DNA of 64,000 bases from Thioalkalivibrio nitratireducens DSM 14787 (GTDB lineage: Bacteria > Pseudomonadota > Gammaproteobacteria > Ectothiorhodospirales > Ectothiorhodospiraceae), in contig NC_019902.2 of assembly GCF_000321415.2 (NCBI RefSeq), positions 992,001 through 1,056,000 on the forward strand, written 5' to 3'. Below, one piece after another: positions 35,491-43,973 of the stretch (positions are counted from its first letter, which is position 1; each line of letters starts with the position of its first letter). A model generated the notes under the pieces. It saw only the letters and a list, made by a program, of their open reading frames with translations. It was not told where the DNA came from and did no database searches. The translations under genes and the position numbers were made by a program.

Positions 35491-36885
35491 TCACCGGCCT
35501 GGTGGCAGGTCGATCGAGAAGGTGGTGATGCCTTCGGCGGATTCGGCGTCAATGCGTCCGCCGTGGGCTTCGATGATCGAGCGGGTGATCGCAAGGCCCA
35601 GACCTGCGCCCCCGCCCTGCGCGGATCGCGATGGGTCGATGCGGTGAAAGCGGTCGAAAAGAAGCGGAAGCCGGTCAGGCGGGATGGTGGGCCCGGGATT
35701 TCTCACCGACAGTCGCGTGATGCCTCCGGCCACAACTGCGATCCGGATCTCTACGGTTCCGCCCGCGGGTGTATGCCGCAACGCGTTCGAAAGAAGGTTG
35801 GACAGCGCGCGGCGCAGCATCAGGCGGTCGCCGACGACCGTCGCAGCCCCGGTGAGTCGCAGCGTGACGCGCTTTTCCTCTGCCAGTGCCTCGTAAAACT
35901 CCATCAGCGCCTGCGCCTCGGCCTCGAGTGCGACCGCTTCCGCGGGCCGCGGTAACAGTCCGTTGTCGGCCTTGGCGAGGAACAGCATGTCCCCGATCAT
36001 CCGTGCCAGGCGTTCGAACTCCTCCAGATTGGAATGCAGCGTCTCGCGGTAGTCCTCGGCGCTGCGGGCACGCGACAACGCGACCTGGGTCTCGGTCATC
36101 AGGTTGGACACCGGAGTGCGCAGCTCGTGGGCGATATCGGCCGAGAAGTCGCTGAGGCGACGGAACGCAGCCTCCAGCCGGTCGAGCATGCCGTTGAAGG
36201 CGCGGAGCAATTGCAGCATCTCGGCTGGTGCGTCTCCTTCCGGCAGCCGCTCGCCGAGCCGTCCGGCCGAGAGCCCGCTGGCGGCCAGCGTGACTCGCCG
36301 CAGCGGCGCCAGTCCCTTGTAGGACGCAAACCAGCCCAGGCCTGCGGCCAGCACGGCGGCCAGCAGGATGCCGAGCCAGAGCTGATGTCGGATCTGCCGG
36401 AGGAATTGCACATGGTGTGAGGTGTCGATCGCCACCAGCACGCGCAACTCCGTTGGCTCGGGCATGGGCGCGGTGAAGGTTTCCTGACGTCCGACGTAGC
36501 GGATACCGCCCAGTTCGCGGACCAGCGTGGTACCGGCAGGAAGGGCCTGCGCGCTCCATTCCGGCGCAAAGCCTCCCGGTGTCGTGTACAGCTCGCGGCC
36601 CCCGCCATCGGTGATCCGTACCTCGAGCAGCTCGTGTCCGATCAGCACATCACTGAGCCGCTGCGGCAGGCTGGCGAATGCGGCCTCCGAGGTGGTGCGC
36701 CCGATCAGGTTGCCGATCACGCCCAGTTTCGCGGAGAGTTCGTGTTCATCGAGCTCGATGAAATGGCGGGTGACCGAGCGTTCCACGACGAGGCCGACCA
36801 GGAGCAGCAGCGCCGCGGAGAACAACGCGAACAGCAACGCCACGCGCGCGGTCAGCGACAGCCTCCCTCCTGTCATCCGATTCAT
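35491..36885 (-). CDS. cusS: Heavy-metal sensor histidine kinase (CusS type)
   Basis: This is a 464-residue membrane kinase. Helix 1 is at residues ~12-33, a periplasmic sensor of ~130 residues follows, then helix 2 ([18 protein letters not shown]), HAMP, and a dimerisation domain with [13 protein letters not shown] (phospho-acceptor His). The ATP-binding part has [11 protein letters not shown] and GAGLGLAI. Periplasmic candidate copper ligands include His in DTSHHVQF. The ATG at 36885 overlaps the cusR stop as ATGA. The heavy-metal subfamily assignment follows from the N-terminal layout and the adjacent copper genes. Confidence 0.92.
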   Translation of the reverse strand: MNRMTGGRLSLTARVALLFALFSAALLLLVGLVVERSVTRHFIELDEHELSAKLGVIGNLIGRTTSEAAFASLPQRLSDVLIGHELLEVRITDGGGRELYTTPGGFAPEWSAQALPAGTTLVRELGGIRYVGRQETFTAPMPEPTELRVLVAIDTSHHVQFLRQIRHQLWLGILLAAVLAAGLGWFASYKGLAPLRRVTLAASGLSAGRLGERLPEGDAPAEMLQLLRAFNGMLDRLEAAFRRLSDFSADIAHELRTPVSNLMTETQVALSRARSAEDYRETLHSNLEEFERLARMIGDMLFLAKADNGLLPRPAEAVALEAEAQALMEFYEALAEEKRVTLRLTGAATVVGDRLMLRRALSNLLSNALRHTPAGGTVEIRIAVVAGGITRLSVRNPGPTIPPDRLPLLFDRFHRIDPSRSAQGGGAGLGLAITRSIIEAHGGRIDAESAEGITTFSIDLPPGR

Positions 36886-37562
36886 GCCGCCGCGTCCGGG
36901 TCAAGTATGTAGCCCATCCCGCGAACGGTGCGGATCAGCTTCGGTTCGAAGGGGTCGTCAACCTTTGCCCGCAGGCGCCGGACTGCGACCTCGATCACGT
37001 TGGTGTCGCTGTCGAAGTTCATGTCCCAGACCTGCGAGGCGATCAGCGACCGGGGCAGCACCTCGCCCCTGCGCCGCAGCAGCAGTTCCAGCAGTGCGAA
37101 CTCCTTGGCTGTGAGATCGATACGCACGCCGGCGCGGGTGGCGCGGCGACGCAGCAGGTCGAGTTCGAGGTCGGCGGCCGTCAGCACCTCCGGCTCCTTG
37201 GTCTTGCCCCGGCGCAACAGGCTGCGCACCCGGGCGAGCAGCTCGGAAAAGGCGAACGGCTTGACGAGGTAGTCGTCGGCGCCGAGTTCCAACCCGTGCA
37301 CCCGGTCCTCGACCTGGTCTCGCGCGGTCAGAAAAAGGACCGGCATCTCGCGTCCGGCGAGGCGCAACGCCTGCAGCACCGCCCAGCCGTCCATCCGGGG
37401 CAGCATCACGTCCAGCACCAGCAGGTCATGCTCGCCGGTGGTGGCCAGATGCAGCCCTTCCAGCCCGTCGCGCGCCAGGTCGACCACGAAACCGGCTTCG
37501 GTCAGTCCCTGGCGCAGGTAATCACCGGTCTTCGGCTCGTCCTCGATGATCAGAATCTTCAC
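36882..37562 (-). CDS. cusR: Heavy-metal response regulator (CusR/CopR type)
   Basis: This is a 226-residue OmpR-class regulator that binds DNA when phosphorylated by the adjacent kinase. The receiver begins [19 protein letters not shown], the phospho-acceptor Asp is in [13 protein letters not shown], and the switch residues are in FLTARD and LVKPF. The winged-helix domain has [13 protein letters not shown] and ends in [12 protein letters not shown] start at 37562 gives the typical N-terminus; ATG 37607 would add an unsupported 15 residues. A TGAC-N5-TGTAAT box lies 70 bp upstream, suggesting autoregulation. It heads the cusR-cusS-cytochrome transcription unit. Confidence 0.93.
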   Translation of the reverse strand: MKILIIEDEPKTGDYLRQGLTEAGFVVDLARDGLEGLHLATTGEHDLLVLDVMLPRMDGWAVLQALRLAGREMPVLFLTARDQVEDRVHGLELGADDYLVKPFAFSELLARVRSLLRRGKTKEPEVLTAADLELDLLRRRATRAGVRIDLTAKEFALLELLLRRRGEVLPRSLIASQVWDMNFDSDTNVIEVAVRRLRAKVDDPFEPKLIRTVRGMGYILDPDAAA

Positions 37563-37631
37563 GCCGCGGCCCCGGGGTGTGGTACTGGCTGACTCATAGT
37601 CTGCCATCGCCCACGGCGAATGGTGGAAAGC

Positions 37632-37646
37632 TGACAGAGATGTAAT
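37632..37646. promoter_or_regulatory. Candidate CusR/CopR box upstream of cusRS
   Basis: The sequence TGACAGAGATGTAAT has the form TGAC-N5-TGTAAT, like boxes bound by copper-responsive OmpR-type regulators (CopR/PcoR/CusR). The same form recurs at 38448-38462 before the tolC-like gene. Identity is inferred from form and context. Confidence 0.5.
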
Positions 37647-37658
37647 GTCGCGGTCAGG

Positions 37659-37940
37659 GGGATCGCCATCGGTGCCGGCGCGGACGTGGCCATCGAGGCC
37701 GCCGACGTCACCCTGGTGTTCGGCGAGTTGACCAAGGTGGTCGAGGCCATCCGGCTCTCGCGGCTGACGTTTCGCAAGATCGTGCAGAACCTGTTCTGGG
37801 CCTTCTTCTGCTACGTGGTAGCCGTCCCCATGGCCGCCGTCGGCCTGCTGCATCCCATGATCGGCGTCATTGCCATGACCGCCAGTTCGCTTTCGGTGAT
37901 CGGCAACTCGATGCTGCTCAAGCGCGCCCGGATTCGGTAG
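37659..37940 (+). pseudogene. C-terminal remnant of a P1B heavy-metal ATPase (CopA-like)
   Basis: The frame reads [35 protein letters not shown], the end of the P domain of copper-transporting P1B ATPases, followed by the last two membrane helices ([20 protein letters not shown] and [21 protein letters not shown]). The [11 protein letters not shown] sequence and MTASSLSV motif are diagnostic. Everything upstream, about 650 residues, is missing, and the homology starts abruptly 97 bp from the cusR start. A GTG at 37686 could still give an 84-residue protein. Confidence 0.88.
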
Positions 37941-38044
37941 ACGACAGATTTCAACACACTATGGGTCAGGCAAATCACCTGGAGCAGGCAAGCATGGGAG
38001 AAGGATTCGGACACGGGTTTGGCTTTGGCGGCGGAGGGCTGTGA

Positions 38045-38230
38045 TTGCTCCTCCTCTGGCTACTCCCCTTTCTGCTGGTGGTCTGGGGTCTCACCGCGTT
38101 TCGGGGTGGATCCCGTGGCGGCGCAGACGGCAGCACCAAAAGCGCACGTGAACTGCTCGACGAGGAGTATGCCAAGGGTCGGATCGACCGCGAGGAGTAT
38201 CTCCGGCGCAAGAAGGATCTTTCCGGATGA
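38045..38230 (+). CDS. SHOCT-domain small membrane protein (possibly nonsense-interrupted)
   Basis: This is a ~61-residue protein with one hydrophobic helix (LLLLWLLPFLLVVWGLTAF) and a C-terminal SHOCT domain (TKSARELLDEEYAKGRIDREEYLRRKKDL). The domain is common in small stress- and metal-linked membrane proteins. The start given is a TTG at 38045. Directly upstream in the same frame, from ATG 37994, lie MGEGFGHGFGFGGGGL and then a TGA. A Gly/His-rich start running into the helix is exactly how relatives begin, so this looks like one gene cut by a single in-frame stop. Confidence 0.7.
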   Translation: MLLLWLLPFLLVVWGLTAFRGGSRGGADGSTKSARELLDEEYAKGRIDREEYLRRKKDLSG

Positions 38231-38296
38231 CGGGTAAATGCGCTTGAACGATCCACGAACACACGTGATCTACGACCGCCTGCTCGGGAGGTTGCG

Positions 38297-38461
38297 GTGA
38301 CGCACATCAGTCGGGTACTGGCCTGGGTGGCGGGTGCCGCGGTGGCTCTGCCTTGGCACCGGGTCTTGTCCCGAGCCGCCTGCCTCCTGGCACCCGTGTT
38401 CTGGCGCTGTGCCCGCAACGGGCGCGAACGACTCGGCCGGTCGAACATGACGCGAATGTAA
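38297..38461 (+). CDS. Possible 54-residue small protein
   Basis: A GTG at 38297 preceded by GGGAGG at 5-bp spacing opens a 54-codon frame encoding a hydrophobic-then-basic peptide (ISRVLAWVAGAAVALPW, then RRCARNGRERLGRS-like residues). It ends at a TAA inside the candidate regulatory box before the tolC-like gene. The ribosome site and the membrane-like N-terminus are the only support; no family is recognised. Confidence 0.3.
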   Translation: MTHISRVLAWVAGAAVALPWHRVLSRAACLLAPVFWRCARNGRERLGRSNMTRM

Positions 38462-38462
38462 T
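38448..38462. promoter_or_regulatory. Candidate CusR/CopR box upstream of the tolC-like operon
   Basis: TGACGCGAATGTAAT repeats the TGAC-N5-TGTAAT form seen before cusR, with the same spacing. It lies ~128 bp before the TolC-like start, a plausible activator position. If real it places the copper resistance operon under CusR control. Confidence 0.5.
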
Positions 38463-38590
38463 TCTGCGGTCATCCTGCCGTAAGTCGCTGCCTGCCATGC
38501 TCTTGCGCGCTGGAACCGGATGCCTGTTGCACGCCGAGTGTAGCAGAGCCCGGCCCCGATCCTGACACCATCCGAAGGAGCACTGCAGAA

Positions 38591-39907
38591 ATGCGACGAC
38601 TTGCAGTTCCGATGCTGCTGCTGTCTGCCGGTTCGGCCCCAGGGCTCGCGGTTGGCAGCCAGCCTCACGACCCTGACGCTGTAGTTCCCGCGCCCATGGT
38701 GCAAACACTGCCCGCGCCCTTGATCCCGGAGGCGGCGATGGCGGAGGAGGACTGGCGCACCGCCAATGAAACAGTGGGTGAGTTCACGCGCGGCCACATC
38801 GATATCCTGCGCTGGGAGGCCGAGAACCCGCCGCCGTCGTTCGCAGAGCCGCTGCCCGCCGGTGAGCATCTCTCGATGTCGGCGGCGGTGCGCATCGCGT
38901 TCGGCAACCGCCCGGACCTTTTCGCCACCGAGGACATGAATGCGCTGGCACGGGCGCGGGCCGACATCGCGGCGACCGCTTTCGCCCGCGACGTGCAGCG
39001 GGCCTGGATCCAGGCGGTGGCGGCCGAGCAGGGTCTGCGCCGGACCGGGGAGGCCTTCGAGGCAACCGAGATTGCGGCAGAACTCGCGGCACGCATGACC
39101 CGGGTGGGTAACTGGGGACAGGATCGGCTGCTGCGCGAGCAGCTTGGCCTGTCCGACGCCGGAATCCAGCTGGCCCAGACGCGGCAGCAGGCGATGAGTG
39201 CCCGCGAGGCACTGGTCCGCAAGCTTGGGCTCTGGGGCGACGGCCTGGATTTCGCGCTGCCAGATGCACTCCCGCCGCTGCCGACGCAGCCGTTGAGCGG
39301 CGAGGGCCTGGAGGCCCGGGCCCTGCGTACGCACCCGGCGCTGCGCCTGGCGGCAATCGAGGCGGAGCGTTCGCAGCGCGCTGTCGGTTCCCGCACCTGG
39401 TCGATGTGGACCGAGGCCGCGGAAGATGCGCTCTCTCGCGCGGTAGCGGCGGGGAATGATAACGGGGATCCACTGGCCCACCCGATCGAAGGAGCGCCGG
39501 TGCTCAAGCGTCGGCAGCTGCCCCGTGGGCACGACGCGGAAAAGACCGCGCGTGCCGCGGCAGAGGCGGCGGCGCTCGCGGTGACCATCCGTTCGCAGGT
39601 TCGCGAGGCCTACCACCAATACCAGGTCGCATATGACATTGCGCGCCGCGCCGACGAGAACCAGCGGCTTGGCGAGGACCTCCAGGAGGAGACCCTGTTG
39701 CGCTACAACGGCATGCTCGACAGCACCTGGGACCTGCTCGCGAGCGCTCGCGATCGCGTGGAACGCAGCAGTGCCGCAGTGCAAGCGCTGGGAGACTTCT
39801 GGCTGGCACATGCCAATCTGCAGGCCGTGGTTGCAGGCGCCGAATACCCGGGGCCGGACGCGGGCAGCCTCCGCGTCGCGGGCAGAGCAGACGCAGGAGG
39901 ACACTGA
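38591..39907 (+). CDS. TolC-family outer-membrane efflux protein
   Basis: This is a 438-residue exported protein with a signal peptide (MRRLAVPMLLLSAGSAPGLA). After ~95 variable residues come two helical halves rich in Ala, Arg and Glu (ARARADIAATAFARDVQRAWIQAV and VTIRSQVREAYHQYQVAYDIA), the coiled-coil pattern of TolC proteins. It is somewhat divergent and lacks the usual LPxL beta-barrel signature that I could confirm. AAGGAG precedes the ATG. Only 4 bp separate it from the multicopper oxidase gene. No RND pump (CusA/CusB) accompanies it, so its inner-membrane partner must lie elsewhere or not exist. Confidence 0.85.
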   Translation: MRRLAVPMLLLSAGSAPGLAVGSQPHDPDAVVPAPMVQTLPAPLIPEAAMAEEDWRTANETVGEFTRGHIDILRWEAENPPPSFAEPLPAGEHLSMSAAVRIAFGNRPDLFATEDMNALARARADIAATAFARDVQRAWIQAVAAEQGLRRTGEAFEATEIAAELAARMTRVGNWGQDRLLREQLGLSDAGIQLAQTRQQAMSAREALVRKLGLWGDGLDFALPDALPPLPTQPLSGEGLEARALRTHPALRLAAIEAERSQRAVGSRTWSMWTEAAEDALSRAVAAGNDNGDPLAHPIEGAPVLKRRQLPRGHDAEKTARAAAEAAALAVTIRSQVREAYHQYQVAYDIARRADENQRLGEDLQEETLLRYNGMLDSTWDLLASARDRVERSSAAVQALGDFWLAHANLQAVVAGAEYPGPDAGSLRVAGRADAGGH

Positions 39908-39911
39908 AACC

Positions 39912-41321
39912 ATGAACCGACGTGAATTCATCAGTGGTGCGGCACTGGGAGCGGTGGCCGCAGCCGGTGTGAGCAAGGTGGCGCTCGCGGCCTTGCCGGA
40001 ACCCGAGATCCGGATCTCCGCCGAGACCGCGCCTCCGCGCTCGCCGGACCGGGGTCAGCCCTACAACCCGGTGGTCACGCTCAACGGCTGGACCGCGCCA
40101 TCGCGCATGAACCATGGCGTGAAGGAGTTTCACCTGGTCGCGGAGCCGGTGGAACGCGAGATCGCGCCCGGGATGGTGGCGCGACTCTGGGGCTACAACG
40201 GGCAGAGCCCGGGTCCGACCATCGAGGTGGTGGAAGGAGACCGCGTCCGGCTGTTCGTGACCAACCGGCTCCCCGAGCCCACGACGATCCACTGGCACGG
40301 CCAGCGCCTGCCCAATGGCATGGACGGCGTGGCCGGCGTGAACCAGAAGGCGATCCCGGTCGGGAAAACCTTCGTCTACGAGTTTGTCGCCAGGCGCCCG
40401 GGCACCTTCATGTACCACCCGCACGCCGACGAGATGGTGCAGATGGCGATGGGCATGATGGGTTTCTGGGTCACCCACCCGCGCCAGAAGCACGACTGGA
40501 TCGAGGACGTAAACCGCGACTTCTGCTTCCTGCTGAACGCCTATGACATCGATCCCGGCAGCGTGGTCCCCCGGGTCAACGAGATGCTGGATTTCAATCT
40601 CTGGAACTTCAACAGCCGGGCTTTCCCGGGCATTGACTCGATGAACGTCCGCCTGGGTGACCGTGTCCGGATCCGGATCGGCAACCTGACCATGACCAAT
40701 CACCCGATCCACCTGCACGGCCACGAATTCGAGGTGACCGGAACCGACGGCGGACCGACCCCGCCGGGCTCGCGCTGGCCCGAGGTCACCTCGGACATTG
40801 CGGTCGGGCAGATGCGCCAGCTCGAGTTCCTCGCCGATTCCGAGGGTGACTGGGCTTTTCACTGCCACAAGAGCCACCACGCGATGAACCCGATGGGCCA
40901 CGACGTGCCGACGATGATCGGGGTGGATCACCGTGGCTTGGTCGGGCGGATCCAGCGGCTGGTGCCGGACTACATGGTGATGGGTGAACGCGGCATGAAC
41001 GACATGAAGGACATGCATATGATGCTGCCCGAAGAGACGCTGGCGATGATGGCCGGATTCGGACCCCACGGCCCGATCGGCATGGGCGGCATGTTCACCA
41101 CGCTCAAGGTACGAAGTGACCAGAAGCCGGGTGACTACTCTGATCCGGGCTGGTACGAGCAGCCCGCGGGCACCCAGGCCTATGAATGGACGGGCGAGCT
41201 TCCCGAGCCGCAACGCTTTGCGTCGGAGCGTCTGAACCGGAGTGAGGTGCCCGATCTGCATCGGACCGCATTGGAGGTGCAGGTCCGGAAACCGGGTGTG
41301 GGCACCCATGGACACCGGTGA
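39912..41321 (+). CDS. Multicopper oxidase, Tat-exported
   Basis: This is a 469-residue periplasmic copper oxidase. The N-terminus MNRREFISGAALGAVAAAG carries a twin-arginine-like signal (RRxF), suitable for a cofactor protein folded before export. Copper-binding motifs appear in order: IHWHG near residue 115, MYHPHADE, HPIHLHGHEF near 260, and FHCHKSHHAM near 316, which holds the type-1 copper Cys. A Met-rich C-terminal region (MNDMKDMHMM, GPIGMGGMF) could bind extra Cu(I). It likely oxidises Cu(I) to the less toxic Cu(II). It follows the TolC-like gene by 4 bp and precedes a cupredoxin. Confidence 0.93.
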   Translation: MNRREFISGAALGAVAAAGVSKVALAALPEPEIRISAETAPPRSPDRGQPYNPVVTLNGWTAPSRMNHGVKEFHLVAEPVEREIAPGMVARLWGYNGQSPGPTIEVVEGDRVRLFVTNRLPEPTTIHWHGQRLPNGMDGVAGVNQKAIPVGKTFVYEFVARRPGTFMYHPHADEMVQMAMGMMGFWVTHPRQKHDWIEDVNRDFCFLLNAYDIDPGSVVPRVNEMLDFNLWNFNSRAFPGIDSMNVRLGDRVRIRIGNLTMTNHPIHLHGHEFEVTGTDGGPTPPGSRWPEVTSDIAVGQMRQLEFLADSEGDWAFHCHKSHHAMNPMGHDVPTMIGVDHRGLVGRIQRLVPDYMVMGERGMNDMKDMHMMLPEETLAMMAGFGPHGPIGMGGMFTTLKVRSDQKPGDYSDPGWYEQPAGTQAYEWTGELPEPQRFASERLNRSEVPDLHRTALEVQVRKPGVGTHGHR

Positions 41322-41378
41322 CCTTGCCGCGACATCCAACCTGTACCACCCGACTCTTACACTCTACGGAGCGATACC

Positions 41379-41936
41379 ATGAGACTACGCGCGTTGATCG
41401 TTACCCCGCTGGCATTGCTTATCGGCCTTTCCGCGGATGTTCTGGCCCACGGTGAGCAGGGGTCCGTTCACAGCGAATCCGGCCCTGTGATCAAGGAGCA
41501 GACGGCGTGGGGCATCGCCGGCGACCCTGGCGAGGCGACCCGGCAGATCGAAGTTACGATGACCGACGAGATGCGCTTCGCGCCCGACCAGCTCTCATTC
41601 AAGGAAGGCGAGACCGTCCGGCTGTCCGTCACGAATGCCGGGGCCCTGATGCATGAACTGGTCATCGGTGACGAGGCGTCGCTGCGCGACCACGCGGAGT
41701 GGATGCTGAAGTTCCCGGACATGGAACACGACGAGCCGTACATGGCGCACGTGCCCCCCGGCGAAACTATCGACCTGGTGTGGACCTTCAACCGGGCGGG
41801 GGAATTCCGGTTCGCGTGCCTCATACCCGGTCACTATCAAGCGGGGATGGTCGGGAACCTCTCGGTGACTCGACCGCCTTCCGCGGCCGCTGCCAATCAG
41901 GCAGAAACGGTCACAGCACACGCTCATACCCACTGA
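41379..41936 (+). CDS. Periplasmic cupredoxin (CopI-like)
   Basis: This is a 185-residue exported cupredoxin with signal peptide MRLRALIVTPLALLIGLSADVLA. The type-1 copper ligands appear as His in ALMHELVIGD and the C-terminal loop FACLIPGHYQAGM (Cys, His, Met). An N-terminal His/Glu-rich segment (HGEQGSVHSE) and a final THAHTH-like tail add possible metal sites. This layout resembles CopI-type proteins that protect the periplasm against copper. It lies 57 bp after the oxidase and 34 bp before the CusF-like gene, apparently in one operon, and could deliver electrons to or copper from the oxidase. Confidence 0.9.
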   Translation: MRLRALIVTPLALLIGLSADVLAHGEQGSVHSESGPVIKEQTAWGIAGDPGEATRQIEVTMTDEMRFAPDQLSFKEGETVRLSVTNAGALMHELVIGDEASLRDHAEWMLKFPDMEHDEPYMAHVPPGETIDLVWTFNRAGEFRFACLIPGHYQAGMVGNLSVTRPPSAAAANQAETVTAHAHTH

Positions 41937-41970
41937 AACATCGACTCACATCGAACAGGAGAACCCCACG

Positions 41971-42270
41971 ATGCATCGATTTCTGCGCAAGACCGTGCTG
42001 ATGACGGCTGTCCTGATGACTTCCGCGGCGCTGGCCGAGACTGTATTACCCAAGTTCGACGCAGAGGTTCGCCGGGTCAACCCCGACGCCGGCAAGATCA
42101 CCCTGAGGCATGGCGAAATCCCGAATCTGGACATGCCGCCGATGACCATGGTGTTCGAGGTCGCCGACCCGACGCTGCTGCAGGGCGTTTCCCCGGGCGA
42201 CCGGTTGCGGATGACCGCCGACCGGATCGACGGCGCGTTCACGGTGCTTTCCATCGAGGCGGGCGGGTAG
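41971..42270 (+). CDS. CusF-like periplasmic copper chaperone
   Basis: This is a 99-residue exported protein (signal MHRFLRKTVLMTAVLMTSAALA) with a CusF domain. The five-stranded barrel signature is present in FDAEVRRVNPDAGKITLRHGEIPNLDMPPMTMVFEV, where the His of RHGEI and the Met residues of DMPPMTM bind Cu(I). CusF passes copper to efflux pumps; here no pump is encoded nearby. It is the last gene of the operon; the TAG stop lies 2 bp before a Tn5-like transposon end. Confidence 0.93.
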   Translation: MHRFLRKTVLMTAVLMTSAALAETVLPKFDAEVRRVNPDAGKITLRHGEIPNLDMPPMTMVFEVADPTLLQGVSPGDRLRMTADRIDGAFTVLSIEAGG

Positions 42271-42272
42271 GT

Positions 42273-42291
42273 CTGCCCTTTACCCACAAGT
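42273..42291 (+). mobile_element. Tn5/IS50-like transposon end
   Basis: CTGCCCTTTACCCACAAGT agrees with the Tn5 outer end (CTGACTCTTATACACAAGT) at 14 of 19 positions, including the final CACAAGT. It lies just past the end of the IS4-family transposase remnant reading towards it, as expected for the end of an IS4/Tn5-type element. Confidence 0.55.
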
Positions 42292-42340
42292 TGCGCAGAC
42301 CAATTGATGCAGGGCATCGTCATCCGATTTCATCTCTCAA

Positions 42341-42620
42341 CCTGATTATCACGAAACCTCCTCAGCCAGTGCGATACCTCTCCGCGTCGGTCGTCATTGC
42401 GAGCGAAGCGCGGCACTAATGCGCGCAGCGCATTGAACAGCCGAAGGCTGGCCCGCAGGGGGAGCGCAGCGAATAATCCAGGCGGCGCGGGGAGGACCAT
42501 CGCCGTCTGGATCGCCACGTCCCGCCACGCTGCGCTCGCGGCTAAAGGCTTCGCTCCTCGCGATGACGCTGGTTTCGAAGATGGCCCAGTCCAGCTTGCG
42601 GAGCTTCCGTGATAATCAGG
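42341..42620. mobile_element. 280-bp MITE (copy 1) with 8-bp target duplication
   Basis: The element begins CCTGATTATCACGAAA and ends GTGATAATCAGG; the outer ~24 bases are inverted repeats with few mismatches. It is flanked on both sides by TCTCTCAA (42333-42340 and 42621-42628), a perfect 8-bp target duplication. It holds no gene. Removing the element and one duplication restores the reading frame of the transposase remnant it interrupts, to ALRDEIG and a stop. A second copy lies at 44155. Confidence 0.9.
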
Positions 42621-42845
42621 TCTCTCAAAGCGTAGGCAAAGGACATCGTGGTGAGTTTGGCGTAGCCGTGCCACATCAGTTGGTGTCCGGGCGGTGGGTC
42701 GTGTTTACGGTTGGTGTAGCCGCCCAGGGTGGCGACTTCCCGGACGGCTGCTTGGAGACTCGTGGGTCGTGGTCGGCGCCGGGACTGAGTGAAGTCGCCA
42801 AGCACCCGCACTTCGACGTCCGAGAACAGCAGTTTCGGCGGCAGG
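42621..42845 (-). pseudogene. IS4-family (Tn5-like) transposase C-terminal remnant
   Basis: On the minus strand this encodes LLFSDVEVRVLGDF, LQAAVREVATLGGY and RKHDPPPGHQLMWHGYAKL, which is the C-terminal part of IS4-family transposases (the LGG-x-GRK-x-DPPPG-x-x-x-LW-x-GY pattern). The N-terminal catalytic part (DDE) is missing. The coding end is separated by the 280-bp MITE; the last codons and stop continue at 42317-42340 on the other side. Open reading extends upstream to 42991 but loses similarity. Confidence 0.75.
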
Positions 42846-42989
42846 TCCGGGGCTTCGCGGCCAGGCGACTGCTGCTGCATCTGTGCCGGTAGTGCGGGCG
42901 CATCGCCGGTTGGGCTGAATCGATCCGCGCAACCTGGTCTGGGCAGGGGTGTGTCGCGCAGCCGGTTCCGTGCCACGTAGACTGTCCCC

Positions 42990-43973
42990 ATGAGCAGCCA
43001 TCCCTATGCCAGCCTGAAGCCGGAGGTCATCCTGGATGCAGTGGAGTCCACCGGGCTGCGCGCCGACGGACGGCTGCTTGCGCTCAATAGTTACGAGAAC
43101 CGCGTCTACCAGATCGGCATCGAGGACGCGGTGCCGGTGGTCGCGAAGTTCTATCGGCCGGGACGCTGGTCCGAGGAGGCTATCCGCGAGGAACACGGGT
43201 TCGCGCTGGAACTTGCGGCGGAGGAGGTTCCGGTCGTCGCGCCGCTGCTCGACGCGACGGGGGAGACGCTGCACAGCCATCAGGGTTTCCTGTTCGCCCT
43301 GTACCCTCGGCAAGGTGGGCGTAGCCCTGACCTGGAGCAGCGCGAGAATCTCGTGCGCATCGGGCGCTTCATTGCCCGCATCCATGCCGTCGGCCGCGCC
43401 GGGAGCTTCCATGCACGTGAGCGACTGGACGCCGCCGAACTCGGCGAGATCGCGCGCGAGGACGTGCTCGTTAGCGAGCGTCTGCCATTCGAGCTGGAAT
43501 CGGTCTACGAGGATCTCAGCGCGGATGTCCTCGATCGCATCGTATACCGCATCGCCGAGGCCGGGCCCGTGCCAATGATTCGCCTGCACGGCGACACCCA
43601 CCCCGGCAACATCCTGTGGACCGAGTCCGGCCCTCACTTCGTGGACCTGGATGACGCCTGCACCGGGCCGGCGGTACAGGATCTGTGGATGTTCCTGTCC
43701 GGCGACGCCGAGGAGATGTCGGCCCAGATGCTGGCGCTGCTGGAGGGCTACGAGACCTTCGTGCGCTTCGACCCGCGGGAACTGGCGCTGATCACGCCGC
43801 TGCGCACGCTGCGCATCCTGCGCCACGCGGCCTGGCTTGCACGCCGCGCCGATGATCCCGCCTTTGTCCAGGCCTTCCCGGTCTTCTACACCACGCGCTA
43901 CTGGGAGGACCACATCCTGACCCTGCGCGAACAGGCCGCAGCGCTGGACGAGCCCGCCATCCGCCTGACCTGA
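42990..43973 (+). CDS. srkA: Stress response kinase A
   Basis: This is a 327-residue cytoplasmic protein of the SrkA/YihE group, a Ser/Thr kinase with an aminoglycoside-phosphotransferase fold that counters stress-induced cell death. Motifs are ALNSYENRVYQIGIED in the N-lobe, the catalytic loop MIRLHGDTHPGNILW and the metal-binding FVDLDDACTGPAVQDLWM. The family's typical FYRPGRWSEEAI is present. The start ATG at 42990 lies 10 bp inside an opposite-strand open frame of the transposase remnant. It lies between two MITE copies, which may have moved it or merely flank it. Confidence 0.94.
   Translation: MSSHPYASLKPEVILDAVESTGLRADGRLLALNSYENRVYQIGIEDAVPVVAKFYRPGRWSEEAIREEHGFALELAAEEVPVVAPLLDATGETLHSHQGFLFALYPRQGGRSPDLEQRENLVRIGRFIARIHAVGRAGSFHARERLDAAELGEIAREDVLVSERLPFELESVYEDLSADVLDRIVYRIAEAGPVPMIRLHGDTHPGNILWTESGPHFVDLDDACTGPAVQDLWMFLSGDAEEMSAQMLALLEGYETFVRFDPRELALITPLRTLRILRHAAWLARRADDPAFVQAFPVFYTTRYWEDHILTLREQAAALDEPAIRLT

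Noticed and set aside
37686-37940. Independent small membrane protein of 84 residues.
   Set aside because: Its sequence is the end of a P1B ATPase ([19 protein letters not shown]), so it is a truncated remnant and not a gene in its own right.
38270-39976. 568-codon minus-strand frame opposite the tolC-like gene.
   Set aside because: It is antisense to a gene with signal peptide and TolC-like pattern, is rich in His/Arg/Gln/Leu from reversed codons, and has no family similarity.
39504-41339. 611-codon minus-strand frame opposite the multicopper oxidase.
   Set aside because: The plus strand has all copper-binding motifs in order. The antisense product is His/Val/Asp-rich in the pattern expected from reverse codons.
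42271-42301. Possible terminator after the CusF-like gene (GGTCTGC and GCAGACC arms).
   Set aside because: The loop is 18 bases and no T-run follows. The sequence is better explained as a Tn5-like transposon end.
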